Assembly (NCBI GenBank): GCA_034190875.2
Contig: CM067344.1
Span: 26,820,118-26,884,117, forward strand
Length of the DNA stretch: 64,000 nucleotides
DNA from: Urechis unicinctus
Taxonomy: Eukaryota > Annelida > Polychaeta > Xenopneusta > Urechidae
Direction of reading: 5' to 3'
A program made the position numbers and the translations under genes. Shown here piece by piece: positions 25,410 through 39,713 of the stretch. Position 1 is the stretch's first letter; every line of letters begins with the position of its first letter. The notes below the pieces were generated by a model. It searched no databases. It was not told the DNA's origin and saw only the letters and a list, made by a program, of their open reading frames with translations.

Positions 25410-28400
25410 GACTACGTAAAACTACGGAAAGCACTCAAATAATCTGACTTATCTATTGAGAGTTATATGCAGAGGAATGCTTATATATGCACGCAACTGC
25501 GGTAAAATACATCGGCTATTAAGTCAGGTTAAACGGGTTTACGCCTCATCCGGTGATCCAAGTTATTAGCCACCGTTTTTAATCGATGGCCGCGGGTATT
25601 TGTAATGCATGTTATCCTTGTCCTGAAGGCGCTACCATCAAACTGCAATGCAGGGTTTGGCGTTGCTGTTGTTCAAAAAAGATTGTATCGCTATGGTGAT
25701 GGATGGTTATGATTGTGCCGCATTGGCTAACTAGCTATCCATTGGAAAAACTGCAAGCCAGAGGCAATTCATGCAAGGGTGCTGCTTAATCAATATATAA
25801 TGTTGAAGGTATGCTGTTCGCATCGGGTTACAGAAGTGGAAAGGGCCACCAAATACATTGAATCAAGTAGATAGTTTTTCACAGAACCATATGCCAACAT
25901 GGTTCCACGGCGTCATTGTCACTGATCAAAGTTTGAACACACGATATATTTATAGGCAGAAACAAACAATGCATTATTGTGCATTCATATTCTGAAATAT
26001 CTATAAATCCAACTATACCTGAAAATGATGCAATTAGTGTCGTTTAATTCAGGCACAATTAATGAGGGGTATGTGAGGGTGGTCCGCGTGGCAAATTGCA
26101 TGTTAGAAAGATCGAATGGGACACATCTTGGCATCAAATACATACCTACCGTTATATACTTTTGAAGGTATCGTGGTTTATTTATTTTGCCCCATTTGTA
26201 GCGGGGACACATGGAGTATGCAGCGGTTCGTCTATTTCAGTCATAATTTTCATGCAAAGAATCAACCGCCTGCAATATTTTCTAGAAAGAGAAATATCAC
26301 CAATGATCTAATGGTAACATTAACACATGCCATAATTTCAAACTAACTGTTATGTTGTTACATGCCTTATGTACCATTCATATTGCCAGAACATGCAAGT
26401 TGGGTAAATCAAAATAACGACTAGATGCTCTTCCGAATTCTGTCCTGGCAAAATCGATTAAGGCAACGTAATTAATGTTCCACCCGCTTTTCGTAACCAT
26501 TGCGAAAGAAGGTAGCATTAATCATCTCGGCTGAGAGGAGGTCAATGGCTCGTAAAAGTGGCAATATCTTCCACTGTCCTTTTATTTTTGTCAAGTGTAT
26601 TGATAAATTTACTAAGTGTGCAATACAATCACATGGTGAACAATCCCTGACGAAACGATATTGAGTACAGATAAATTGTAAAGTTGCGAATCTTAACCTG
26701 TCATGTTTTTCCTATGTAGAAATACACACATTGCATCATTCGGCAACGAAGAACCAAATGCTACTGTGATGCTGGTGATCTATATAATGCAACATATTTC
26801 TGCAATAAGACAGGCTTTGTTAATCAGCCCCTTCTAACGTTGAGGATGTTATTAACAAAGATATGATAAAAAAGACTATTAAAACACATTAAACATTTTT
26901 GGCTGAATATGCGCATGCGTGATAATTATATATATCTTAATTTGGTCAAGCCGAGCAAAACAAAGACCGCCAATTACATCGACAGAATGACAATATTGTT
27001 CGCGTTTACTTAATCGCCAATATATTTGTCACAATGACTAATAGCAAAAAAGATAAGTAGATCTTTTTCATGCATTTCTGGTCACGTGTGCTTCTAAAAA
27101 GGCGGTTTTATTACAGCAAAACCACTCGGAAATCTAGATAACTGTTGGTCAAGCATCTTGAAAGATTGATATTAACGGACCTCAAACCTGCACCTGACCG
27201 CAGTTTGAGACTTTCTAGCTTATCGGTTTGCAATTGTTATCAAAATCGACGGACCTGGGAGCCTCAGCTTATATTGACTCATGATACCACATAAAGATTA
27301 ACAGTATTTTGAATATCTTGGTTTTTACTTGGGTGCATTTTGAACGGAACAAGAGTTCTTATGATGATCATTGTGTTTTCATATTGTTTCAGCCTCAACC
27401 CTATTGCAAACGCTCGGCACACGCATGATTTTGAATCACATGAATTGCTGAATTATTGCGGTTAGTGTTTAAAGCGCGTACGGCGATGTAAGGACTGTTC
27501 GTGCGTTTCCAACTTCCGTCACTCTGAACGAATCTAACTCAAACGCTCGTATTGAGGGATTTGGGAAATTTATCCTAATCAAACCATCGACCACTAGATT
27601 AACCTATCTCTGTACCTATGGAGATTTTTCTAGTTAACGCTAAAGAAATTATATTTTGCTCTGATTTGTCTGTGACGAGTGATAGAATGGATCATAATCA
27701 AAGATGGAATGCCTCGTCGAAATAAATTATTTAGATAATAGCAATTGCACGGATTCAGTGCGTTTAATTACAGGTCCGGACACATATTCAAACCCATTCA
27801 ATTGCCAAAGGTACTCCTATGTTACTGCGGTTAATGGGAGGCTGATTAACGCCTCGTTTATATCACTGTAGCCTACTACTCATGGATGGCAAACGACAAA
27901 TCTGTATGTTTTCAGTCGAGGAAGTAGAACGCTAATGAAATCGCGTCGGATATAAGAACAGAGGCCAGTGATAGGTAGTTCACATTGTTTTCAGAGCAAA
28001 ATGTAACCTGCAGGTTATGCCCTTATTATTATATTTGCTTTGTGGATTTAAGTATCATGTATTTAACACTGGCTTGAACCTTGATAACCCAAAGATGATG
28101 CAAAACTTAGAATGAGGTCGGACTGAAATCGCTATATATATAGATATCTTAAGCGTTTTCCCATAAAGTATTGATTACATTTTAATCAATATGTTACCCA
28201 TAGCTTGTTATCAGCATTAATGTTGGTTGTGAATTTGTTATTATGTCCTCACTGCGACGCAAGTTACAATAAGGAGTCTCAACTGTGAGAGTTGCGCCTC
28301 TGCAAGTCTCCGATCGCCAATTGAATGACTAGCCGTTACAGCCGAGGGTATATGTGATCAAATAGTGAGCTATGCATAGGTCACCAGCGGTGCTATCGAT

Positions 28401-28837
28401 ATGATTGTTTACGTGGCACTTCCCCCTGTTGGGACATTTTTTGAATGTGGTATATTTTGATTAAAGACAATGACAGGTTTATGGAATGATTTTGCTGATA
28501 TCTACAAGCGCCAAAGATATGATGGGATCCGTAGAGGGTCTCGCCCAACATCCACTACAACTGCAAACAACCGACTCATGGCACTTAAGTGATTGCAATA
28601 TACATGAAATGTTACCGTTGATAAATCTTAAAGCCATGGTGAATAAAGCGAAAGAAGATCACAAGCCACCATTGACAGTGTATAGGAGTGTATAGGGACA
28701 GAGCACACGTGGCCATCTTTGGTACTCTGCTTGATGAGAGGATGCTGATACTGCACGGGTAGTTGCACTTCTTCTTCATTTGATCACACTGCTTCTGACA
28801 CCCGTGCTAGTACATGCGTACGCATTAAAATGTTACC
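25410..28837. other. Unique AT-rich sequence, no gene seen
   Basis: Short open frames (for example 26096-26346 and 28486-28695) have no domain features. Nothing else is supported. Confidence 0.5.
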
Positions 28838-29325
28838 AAGGCGACGGTTTATCATTTGTTAGACATACAAATGCGCAAATTATTGTTGGATGGTAGATGT
28901 TGATATAAAGTCTCAAGAAGTTGTTTTAACCGGTTAATGGAAAGCCACATCGATGTAACTCGCTAGTCCCCTAGGCTTTTACGATGTATTGATGTGTGAT
29001 TCAGAAGCGACTAGACAAATGCACACTCTAACCCTTAGGCGACGTTTTATGGTGTGTAAGACCTACCAATACCCAAGTTATCCTCGGTCGCTCGGTGGTT
29101 GATATGTAGTCTCAAGAAGTGGTTTCACCGATTAATCTATATTAAGCTATATCTATGTAACTGACTGGTCTCCGAGGCTTTTAAGATGGATTTCTGTGAG
29201 ATTCAGCTGCCACTATAAAAACGCATACTCTAAAACAGATACCGTCTTCATGGAAACCCATCTCATTTGGACAAAACAGTACATGCCCAAGTAATCAACT
29301 TTTTTGTTACGTCGTTGGATAAGCT
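28838..29325 (+). repeat. Diverged ~199-bp tandem repeat
   Basis: The motif tctcaagaag occurs at 28911 and 29110, 199 bp apart. Around it the units align over most of their length, including the 'aggcgacg' blocks at 28839 and 29037 and the 'aggcttttaa/cgatg' blocks. A partial third unit starts near 29238 and fades after 'gttggataagc'. Units are diverged by perhaps a quarter, so the array is old. Confidence 0.75.
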
Positions 29326-31574
29326 AGGATTGCACTCCTTATTTATATTTCCGTGTCTGAAAGAAAATCGGTTGCTTCAAATAATATTAAAACGCTATGT
29401 TTGGTTTTAAGTATTGTTAATTATTTTGTGATGGTGCACGCCACTTAGTGGAGTTTTTGTGCGCACACTGGACAGGATATTTTCTGTATTAAATTAATTG
29501 CATACGACAAAGGCGTGTGCGGCTGACATTTTGTGAATAAATATAATGGTTGGAATGGTAGTTTGCATTTATCACATGTTCTTCTTGTCATTTTAAATAA
29601 ACTGCTATTATATAAAACGATTGATAAGGCACCCAATCGATACGCATTTTGTCATCAATATTAAGCTTTTACAACCTCTACCCTAGCTGACTAAGCGACA
29701 TGTCAGCCCCTTTCAAAGCAAATATTTCCACATCTATTCCAGACGGTCTCAAGTGACCATCAGATTGAAACAGGAATGGTGCGTTTATTTAACAAATCGG
29801 TCGCCTTCAGACATAGGTTGCTCGTTTGGAACGATAGTCAGCCAGAGGGTGATCAGGTAACGCTATTGACTGGCAATTTCTCAACGATATGCATGGCTGT
29901 GCTAGTAAATCTCCAGCTTACCCTAGATTCAATGCTGTTTCAAACAATCTAGTTGCTCAACCATATCAGACGCTTACTTAAAGTCCCAGAACAGGACATA
30001 AGGCATGTTAATTTGATAGCGATAATAACATTAATGTTTATTTCTCGTCTATTTGGTCGAACGCTGTTGGACGGATATCATCTATTTACTTTTTCGGAAA
30101 AGTGGTGTGCTGTTTTGCAATAACGCTTGAAATTAATTTATGCATTGGTTTTATGTATGCAATCACTTTTTACTGCTTCTAATCGCACTTAGTTTACTAC
30201 TGTTTGCAACCTTGTTTGCCACTTGGTTGCAGTTTGCTTACTTGTTTAATAGGTAAATACAGCAACAATTGTGGCTCATATTGTCAGATATAGGTATTGA
30301 TGTTATTTAGAGACAAAATCCCATTACCGATTCTCATTAATACAATAATGCACTTCCATCAATAGGTTGTAACTTAAAACAGAAGAATGTGTGCAACTTG
30401 ATGACACCGTGGCCAAGCCGACAAGAGAGTTAACCAAAATCTGGTTGCAGTCATATTTCCTGTCGCCATCGAAGCAAAATGCTTATAATCAACGTTAGCG
30501 TTTTCGGACTAGATGTGTCTATATTTCAGATATGCATTTATCAAACTAGGCTGCTCAGTTGTTCATTGACATCAGATATATCATGACATGTACACTAAGC
30601 AGGCATATAGGCATTAGCAGTAACTGCTGCAACAATTAACGTTTTGGTTTGTTGGATACAATCACGCTGAAGATTGTCTTTACGAGCTATTTTATTTTCC
30701 CCCTTTTGTTTTGCAAATAGTTAATATCGGCATTATTTTGCTTTGACTGCCATTTCAAAGCATAACCTATAGCACTTAGCTTTCTTTGTAGTACCAACGG
30801 AAGGCCAGTTTTATATTCGTTAGGATATATCCACCGTTCTTTCAGAAACGGAATTGCCCTGTAGAAATGAAATTGCTTTATTATGCAATAATCAGCTCGA
30901 GGCAATTTCCCTTACTGTCTATGTACGTACGTAAAATGCAAGTAATTAATTACTCTCATCCTACTGGTATTCACAACACACCAGCACGACTTTCTGTGAA
31001 ACCTGCGCGATGTAACCAGAATGAATCACAACCAATGTCTTGAAATAAGAATACACTTAATTCGTTGCAAATAGGAATACACATAAGTATGATGTAACAT
31101 ATATGATTTAATTATCACCACCTTCTTTGAATTAATGCAATACCTCAGGCCAATATACATAGGCAATTATTATGCACAATGGGTAATCAATCAAAACGAA
31201 TTATGCGGGATCTACGTCTTGATGGAGTTCCGTTCTGCCATAAACAGCAGCAGTCAAATTCCGCAAAATGTTTGCTTCAAAAACAACTTTGGGCACTATT
31301 TAGGCGTACGGATGCTATGCCATAACGTACACAGCGACAACTAGTTGTACCATAAATATTTGTGCCTGTTGTAGTGTACTTAGCTGCCTTGTACACTCCT
31401 GTGTCCGCACAGTACAGTATAAGTAGAGCAGCAAAGTAGTTGGAGTGCTATAATTGACGAACATTTTCCGCATAACAGTCAAGCACAAAAGTACAGACTA
31501 TTATACCACCACTGTTTTTACGTATTGAATGTGATTATCCTTGGCTGATTTTTACATGCGATCTCTAATGGTCT
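29326..31574. other. Unique AT-rich sequence, no gene seen
   Basis: No supported feature. A minus-strand 63-codon frame (29445-29636) has two C-x2-C pairs, but nothing else suggests coding. Confidence 0.5.
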
Positions 31575-31621
31575 TAATGAGACCACTAGCTTCTGGTTTC
31601 CCCGTCAAGAAGCTCTCATTA
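31575..31621. repeat. Two-step hairpin
   Basis: TAATGAG (31575-31581) pairs with CTCATTA (31615-31621), and inside it AGCTTCT (31588-31594) pairs with AGAAGCT (31608-31614). There is an unpaired 6-base bulge on one side and a 13-base loop. A second overlapping small inverted repeat, TGGTCT-taatg-AGACCA, sits at its left edge. Confidence 0.7.
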
Positions 31622-33126
31622 GGCGATGATATATGTTATTCCATCGTCGTCTGAATTATATAAATTACAACGATATTCAACGGTTCGTGGCTGCCAATGT
31701 ATTGAAGAAAACAATGCGTCCTGGGGCATTTAGTTTGGCATTGACAAATGAGTTAAATGCTTCCAAACATCGAGTTACTTACGGTTTCAGCACTGCATGG
31801 ACAACATTTCCGTATTACATTAAGACTGCAGTCATATAAATCGCAATTAGGTCTATGAGACCTAGGTAAACTTTGCATCTGTCTTTTCATCGAGGCATGA
31901 CGCCGAATTTAAACGGAAATCGTTTAAACAAACGGCGCTATTCTAACTGAATTGTTATTAAGAGAGCGTGACCTGATTGCACCAGCTCCCATCCCATTTC
32001 GTGTTTACTGCTATGTTATTCACAATTTGGTTGATTGAACGACCTGTGACTAGTGACTCAATGCGATTGGTAATGATGGAATGGTGATTTAGGTTGCACT
32101 GTCGAGGAATGCCGTTCACGAACGAATGTCATAGTTCATAATATCAAGTGGTCTTCCAGGCAAGTCGGTTGGTGATCAACTCGCCTGATCTTCAACATTT
32201 TTGACTACATATATGTTATACAAAGACGCACTTCTGGGAAATATAATCTGTGTCGCGACATAACATATAACAGACTTCACTTGATCATTAACATTCGTAG
32301 ATTAACAGAAGCATACCTTGATACTAGCAAGAGAACTGACAATCCAATATCAGAGAATAACTGGAACAAATATAATGTTGTAGACTAGCCAGTGAAACTG
32401 GCCGAGTGATCAGGAAACTGCAAGGTAAGAGATGTGTAACGTTCTTTCACAATTACGCAATCGATGGGGGAACAGTAACGCAGCATATAGGATGCTATCA
32501 GTGTATCGGTGCAAATGTAGGTGCTATTATTCGCACTGCTGCTTAACACCTATTTAACACATGCCCGACACAACTGTACACTTGATTTGCTATTAGATTT
32601 GCTAAACGTGTCTTCTAAAAGTCTAATTTTACAACATCTCTAGTGTCAGATAACCGAGTAAGAAGGTATTGATTGCAACTGTTTCATATAGGCACGTGTT
32701 GTGCAATATTTGACAGATATACAGACCAATATGTACAGAGTCACCCATCCGCACAAAATATCCCAAATAAAACCAGTATACTATCTTATCGTGCTGCGTA
32801 TTATATCGGACAGTGTAGAAACCCTTAGGATAAATAATTTTTTTCACTTTTACATGAACTCAATTTTTGCCGCAATATGATACAATGATCCTAATCCAAG
32901 CCTGACATTTCCGTTGCGACGCGAATGTTAATTATCCAGTATGATGCCACAGAATTGTCAGAAAGCTTCATTGCACAATGAATCATGTACATAAATACAA
33001 TCGGATGTGCTTCGGAATATTATGAAAGTTTCAATCAGGTAATAAATACCCATTGCGGGAGAGGTTTCGGGATCTTAGAGGAATGTATATCTGCCTTGTA
33101 CTTCAGGAGCAGGATTATTTCCTTTA
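31622..33126. other. Unique AT-rich sequence, no gene seen
   Basis: No supported coding or RNA feature. Confidence 0.5.
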
Positions 33127-33180
33127 CGTATGTTTGTATGTTTGTATGTATGTATCTATGAATGTATATATGTTTGTATG

Positions 33181-33214
<34 letters not shown>

Positions 33215-33412
33215 TGTATGTATGTATGTATGTATGTATGTATGTATGTATGTATGTATGTATGTATGTATGTATGTATGTATGTATGTATGTATGTATG
33301 TATGTATGTATGTATGTATGTATGTATGTATGTATGTATGTATGTATGTATGTATGTATGTATGTATGTATGTATGTATGTATGTATGTATGTATGTATG
33401 TATGTATGTATG

Positions 33413-33442
<30 letters not shown>
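33127..33442 (+). repeat. (TATG)n microsatellite
   Basis: A tetranucleotide tract, impure for the first ~60 bases, then perfect from about 33185 to 33442 (roughly 64 uninterrupted units). Long open frames through it, of Tyr-Val-Cys-Met or Tyr-Ile-His-Thr repeats, are artefacts. Confidence 0.98.
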
Positions 33443-33443
<1 letters not shown>

Positions 33444-34400
33444 TCAGGTGTGTTCAAAGTACGTCCACCGTTTGCAGCTTTTTATTGTTCAAAGTAGCAA
33501 ATGATGATTGGATGGACAATAAATGTCTTATCTCACAAATAAAACCATATTGCAATGGAACACTGAGAACTTGCGCAACTTGCAGCAACAAGGGGAGATT
33601 GTGACTCTCGGTCAGACCGGGACAGACATAAGTTATCCAAATGACACAAACTTGAAAACTAACCTCGATTGCTGAGACGGTTGATTGTGCATAACGGCGT
33701 GATGCGATGTCATTGTCACATATGTTAACTATTGCTGTGACAAATATATTACAGATACCTTTCTATCTGTGTGAAGTTATTCGAAAGAAGATAAAGTATA
33801 TTTTGCCTATATCGCTGATTAATTATAAACCATTGGGATATATCGTAGCAGCTACAAGACTCAATATGGCACCGAATTTGGCACCTAAGTATTAACACTT
33901 ATTTGCAGCATCAATACACGATTGACAAATGCAATTATGCGGCAGAAATCCTGTTGCTTTCATTGCTAACCTTATATAGGTTATGTCCGATTAAGTCCGT
34001 GCATGTAGCTAAATATTACGTTAGTATAATTTAACACGAATCAGCATTATCTACAGTTACTGAGTGTTTACAGCACGCTTAATGTCATATGATTCGTTGG
34101 TCAATGTCGGCGCTGTCGATTAAATTTCCAAACTGTATCCAAGACATCAAAATCAAAACCCACTATTGAACGTGCTTTCCGATTGCAATTGAACTAGTGA
34201 CACGGCGCAACACAAAGGCTCAAATGTGCTTCCATTGCCTTTGTTCCCAGAGTTCTTTCCGTTAAGTAGCACCATATTCAAGATTGAGTGAGTTCGTTAG
34301 GTGCGAATTTTGTCAATTGAGATAGAACTGTGCAGCTTCAACCCTGAACTAGCTTCGACATCACGCATATATATTGCATTTATGTCCATTACAAGTGCAG
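33443..34400. other. Unique AT-rich sequence, no gene seen
   Basis: No supported gene. This piece and the microsatellite to its left have no counterpart next to the right arm of the large inverted repeat. Confidence 0.5.
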
Positions 34401-37142
34401 TAGATTACTAGAACCACATTATTGGAATAGTAATCAATCCCAATTGCATCATGAAATCGTGTATTACGAATAGATGAAGGACATGTGAAGATTGAATTGT
34501 ATCCAATGATTATAAAACTGGCCTTAGGTTGTTGCAGCAAATGATTACAGTTGATCTAGAAATGCCATGTTATTCATATGAATAAGTAAAGCGCTGTTAA
34601 CTTTATTCGAGGTCATGCATAAGTCGTTTGCAATTATTGGTTTAGTTAATGATATATCGGTTATCAAAACATTTCGACAAGTAGTTTGACCGATGTTTTT
34701 GACGACAATTTGTGATAATTCCGTTCGGCTTTAGAAAAAGAGAGATAAATGATTTTCATGTGTGTGTTCCGTTATAAATCATTAGGGCAACCGCAAGTAC
34801 AAATTACTAAACACCTTTTCATGCTTTGCTGTACATATATTTTTTTATTAGGTGTTCTTTGCAGCTCAGAAAGTGCTTCAGCATATACATACTTAGCAAT
34901 ATTTGGGTTTGTTTCGTGGCGGCTGAATATAAGAACAATAGTCTGCATTCTAGGGTCCATGCACATATTGATGTCATGACATGATTGGCACTTGCATGAG
35001 ACACTTAATAACTGTGGTACAAATACCCAATGCACAGCAATTATCCCAAAATCGCAGGTAAGCTCAAAATAGAAAAATGATTCAAAAATCATTATTTTGT
35101 TTCTCTTACACCATAATGTCGTTAAGAGTGTAGCCATGTTTTCGAAATACCACACATTATTTATGATAAATATAACAGCATAGCTGTTGATGGCAGGTGA
35201 CTTAATGTCCATATGATTTTCAGCTGCGTAGTCCAGACTGCGTGTCTCTCTCAGGCAGCAAAACAATATAGAGCTAGAATACTGCGCTTATAAGCTTTAG
35301 AAGTGGCCACTAAATTCAGCAAGAGCTAGTAACACAACTTAAACATGAGCCAATACTGAATGCCACTTTCCCGAGGCATACATCTGCATTGTTAGAGATT
35401 AATAATGATATTGTTTTATGCAAATGTTTAGCGTACTTGCCGATGAAAGTCGATATTGTCAATGATGAGATCTTCTCATTATACTTGGTAAAGAACAGAA
35501 TAGGATAAGCACACTTTACAGGCAAATTGCTAAGAAATATATGATCCCGCTGATGTTTAACAAAACATCATTAACCAATGCCAAATAAATGTATCACTAT
35601 TTGCGAAATAAATATACTGAATGCCAACGGATATAATGCATGGGTTATTCGTTCAGCAGGTGCAGTTTTGCAAATGAGTTCATTCTCCATAAGTTTGATT
35701 AATTTTATATCAGCTTTTTTTGAAAACAATATATCTTTCTTGCACAGACCCACGGTGTTCGAAATCAATGTACAACAACCATATTACCAATTCACTTTAG
35801 TGGAAACTGCAATGTTACATTTGGTTCGTGCAAGTATGTATTGTAGCGATAAGATATAACAAATTGCAGCATATGGGTCAATTACTAGAATGCACCTCTT
35901 AGTACACCGAAAGCAATCTTTAACATCTTTGATGGCGACCATAACGTGGCAATTTAGCTAAGATGAAAGCCTCCCACACACAGCGTTCTATAATCATGCC
36001 CAACAAAAGTGGCAGATCAAATACATTGAACATTGACTATGCCAGTTCTAAATGTCAGTTCTGGGAAGCAAGCTGACCTAAATATACATCAGCAATAATT
36101 GAAATCAATATTTTAGCGTATGTGTCTCGCGTAAATCATCAATGTTATTTACACAGATCATGCATATTCCATTGATCAGTGATCGATGGAGCTCACTATG
36201 GTCTACAGTAATGTAAAACATATCACGAAAAGTTTAAATGCTATATGCTGCATGTATTTTCATAATTTGCAGTTATTATTATTATCACAATCAGAGATGT
36301 TTGCTGGATAAGGTCGCTATGTGACATCATTCGATACAAAATGGAGTGTAACATAGAGATTCTGCTGCCTCAAGCAACTACAGAATACCGTTTTGGTTAA
36401 AGGTGAACATGAGTGTGTTACTTTGACAGCGACCTAGAGCGCAATAGCATTTGCAGCCAAAATTCAGTTTACAAACCACACTACTAAGGCGTTGCCGTTG
36501 TCATTTTACGGCTATTATCTCTTATGAGCATGATGCCTGTCGTTCAAACATCGTTGAATCGTTTAGCTGCAGATTATGCTATCGGCAGTTAGTGAGAGTG
36601 GTTAGTGTGATATGAAATGTTTTGAAGAATTGCATTGCCCTACTATCACACAACAAGTTGCTAAGACAAATCAAACCCATCGATTAAAACAACCTATTGT
36701 TCTAAAAAGTGTCTTCCCACGATTGATTAAATCATATGGTATGTTGGACATCAAATTATAAGACGATCTGTCATATGTTTGCAATGGCAAATGGTAAATT
36801 CTTTGCAACTGTATATGACAGAACTGCTTTTGGTGTGACAACTTGTTTAGACATCATTCATTTGCGCGAGTTCGCGCATAGCACGAGTGTCTTAATATTA
36901 TATCTGCTACTGCAAAACGTCATTCCTATGTAAACTCAGCAACAATTTACATACGTTTTGCTACTATAACAATAAGATCATGTTAAAACAAGTAAATGGA
37001 CATGCTAAGATTATGTCTTTTGCAGTTCAGAATGAAGACTTGATGAGTAACATGATGTTTTTATGTAAGCATTATAATAATTAACTAGTATAGTGAGTGG
37101 TTATGTGACAAGTAGTATCATTCTGTTTACATCTTTATACGA
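34401..37142 (+). repeat. Left arm of large inverted repeat
   Basis: This ~2.74 kb arm matches 61239-63979 in reverse complement, by eye well above 90% identical with scattered small indels. The outer edge is at tagattacta (34401). The inner edge is at tttacatctttatacga (37142), after which similarity stops. The arm holds no recognised gene. The same minus-strand open frame (34772-35266) is present in the other arm. Confidence 0.93.
34772..35266 (-). CDS. Unrecognised 164-codon open frame in left arm
   Basis: This is the longest simple open frame of the AT-rich host sequence. It starts MFCCLRETRSLDYAAEN and has a Cys/His-containing stretch, SCKCQSCHDINMCMD, in the middle. The right arm carries the same frame on the plus strand (63172-63561), but it starts later and ends earlier. 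Identity is high at the DNA level, so shared openness may only reflect recent duplication. I recognise no family. The base composition is as AT-rich as the flanks, which argues against coding. Confidence 0.15.
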   Translation of the reverse strand: MFCCLRETRSLDYAAENHMDIKSPAINSYAVIFIINNVWYFENMATLLTTLWCKRNKIMIFESFFYFELTCDFGIIAVHWVFVPQLLSVSCKCQSCHDINMCMDPRMQTIVLIFSRHETNPNIAKYVYAEALSELQRTPNKKIYVQQSMKRCLVICTCGCPNDL

Positions 37143-39713
37143 CGAGGATGATTATTATCCAAACCATTGTAAAGCAAGTCGTTGATGCAGAAAAATACAT
37201 TGCAAACAAAAGTGTAGAAAATGGATATGAAGATTAATGAATATTGTCTTAAACTGGCTATTATCTCGTCTCAGCAAGATTTCCTGTCTAATCAACAGAC
37301 TAATCCATCACAGTTTATCCACGATTCATTCAAAACTTATATGATCAACACAACCGCTGCATCTGATATGAGATGCAATTTACTCCTCGGCAATCGTATG
37401 TCACCCATCATGTGAAGCGCAATGTTCCATCACTAATATATTCTTGAAATGCATCGTAGAAACAAAAATTGTCTCGTTGCTGGCTGCGCAAATGTCGTAC
37501 AGCGTAATATTCCATATTATCGTAGGAAAACCGGGATTCGCATCAATATATTCATATAAGCTGCGTGGAAGCATTTGTCGTTTATCATTCTTATTTCCTC
37601 TGTGCATGGCGAAATGTGTTCCTTGATGTGATTTAATGATCATTATCCGAGACTGATGATTTGTGTAGGATGTGATCGCTAATGAGCTTGATTAATGTGG
37701 CTGCGTCAGAGGAAAACTTGGATGTTCAATCAATCATTGACTTCGTAGTTCCAACAAATATTTTTCAGGACATTAACCAATTTTTTGTCCACTAACGTTC
37801 ATAAGCTTTAGAGATAAAACAATAAGCAGATCTGATATACAGCTGATGATTGATGGTTTAATTATTGCAATATTCATCACAGTAGAGGCCGCTTAGTAAG
37901 ATTGGTTAGAGTGGGATGCTCGGGCGTTAATACTGGGCATTAATATGGGTTTTCACGAAAACAAATGTTAAGTCTAAAAGCGTGCCAAGAGTTCTCGAGT
38001 TACTGGTGGCAGGCATATCAGTCACACCGAGACTGCATTATCTATTATACAACATCAATTAATGGTCAGGCATTTCATGATTTGTCGACCGGTTGACATC
38101 ACAACAGCACATATTGCAGTCTCGAGACTAATTGTTACATAGACTTGTCATAAAATAATTAAAAGTGTAACCAAAATATGAAAACCAAACGGTTGACTAT
38201 AAACTTCAATTTGTCTTAATAAGCCAATCAGCATCAAGGATTTCAGTCATCTTTGATTCACTTTTCTACCACAATATATGTCACTGCTGATGACATTAAA
38301 ACTAATTGCCATGATATTCGCAACCAAACCATAGACATCCCTCAATTCATTCAGCGGAAGGGGATTACGCTGGTATTTGCGAAGCTATACATTTAGCCTG
38401 CATGTTGTATTGCGAAGCGAGATCGTGGAAGTGAGCATAAGCGCTGCTATAGCTCAAAAGTGCGGGATGCAGTTGCTTCGTTATATGTCAAACGAAGTGC
38501 ATGACCTCGAGTAACTTAGTATCTTTATTTCGTTTGATATTTATCAAATTCTCATTTTCCGCTCGTATTAACCCAGGAAACTATTTATCAACATGTATTA
38601 AGCATCTTTAACGTTGAAAGAAGCAAATATTTTGTAAGGTAAGCAATAATTAACAATCCGGTAAATGGCAGCATAAACTGGTCGGAAGACTTTTTGATCT
38701 CTGTGTAGAGTATTTGTACATTAGCCGTTAAACGACAGGTTATCTAACCATTGCCTGATAGGTTATGCCAATGACCGTATAAAACGGCTGATCTCGTGTC
38801 GTGTGGTAATCTGATATAAATTTAGCAGACACAACGGATACTGGATAAGACTAAAGCATCTCTTGAAGTTGTGGGAGATTTTACAACGACCTTGTCATTT
38901 TCTGTTAACTACTCCCCGAGTATCTGATTGGTGGTTAACAAAATTAACAAGCATCCCAAAATCTCATAATATCCATTTATTGTCCAAATCTTTGCTTCCA
39001 CTAGCGCGACAGACTTGAATATTGTTCATGTATTTGGAGAAGTTGACGTTAACTTGAGCACGTAGATCATCCTTAGTAACAGTACTGCTGTTGTCAGATC
39101 TACCGTGTGGTAATATTATGCAAAATATAACAGGTTAATAGCTTACCTTATTCTGCTCTCTATCTTGAAGGATAATATTTTACGAATACGACAAACGGGT
39201 TTTAATGCATTTAATTAAATGCTATAAAATTATATAAGACGTATGCCGCTTATTTTTGTTTCGTTTATGTTCTAAATGTGATGTTTACTATACTACTTCA
39301 CATGAAAAAGAGCGAACTCATGCGCCTCCCGACTATATCTCTCTATTGAGGAGGCATTAAGCTCAGCATTGCAGTGAATATCAATAAACAAATTGCAAGT
39401 GGCTGATATGTTAGTCATCTGTTTGCCGTTTTCTTGTTTGTAGGCAGTCAAACCTCTAGTCAAACACAAGATTGTCAATTTCTGTCTCGAGATTTGGGGT
39501 TACGTCTTCGCTTACCAAAATGTATGTTTGAGCTGATAACTCGGCTGTAGTTTCAATAACCCTTGAACAATCCTGCAAAGACCCAAACATAGAGGTATCA
39601 GCTCGGCGACTGCTGACAGCAGCTCTTCGGTTCTTGCTCCTGGTGTCAAGCGGTTAGAAGACTGACACCACAGTTAGATGTTGAGCCGACGTCGGCTTCC
39701 AATGATTACCTTT
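37143..39713. other. AT-rich sequence between left arm and Polinton fragment
   Basis: No supported gene. Base composition changes to GC-richer at the Polinton edge near 39714. Confidence 0.5.

Noticed and set aside
29445-29636. Possible zinc-ribbon-like frame with two C-x2-C pairs
   Set aside because: It has only four cysteines at uneven spacing, lies in AT-rich DNA with no splice signals, and could be chance.
33053-33604. Long open frames of Tyr-Val-Cys-Met and Tyr-Ile-His-Thr repeats
   Set aside because: They are translations of the TATG microsatellite in several frames on both strands, with no coding context.
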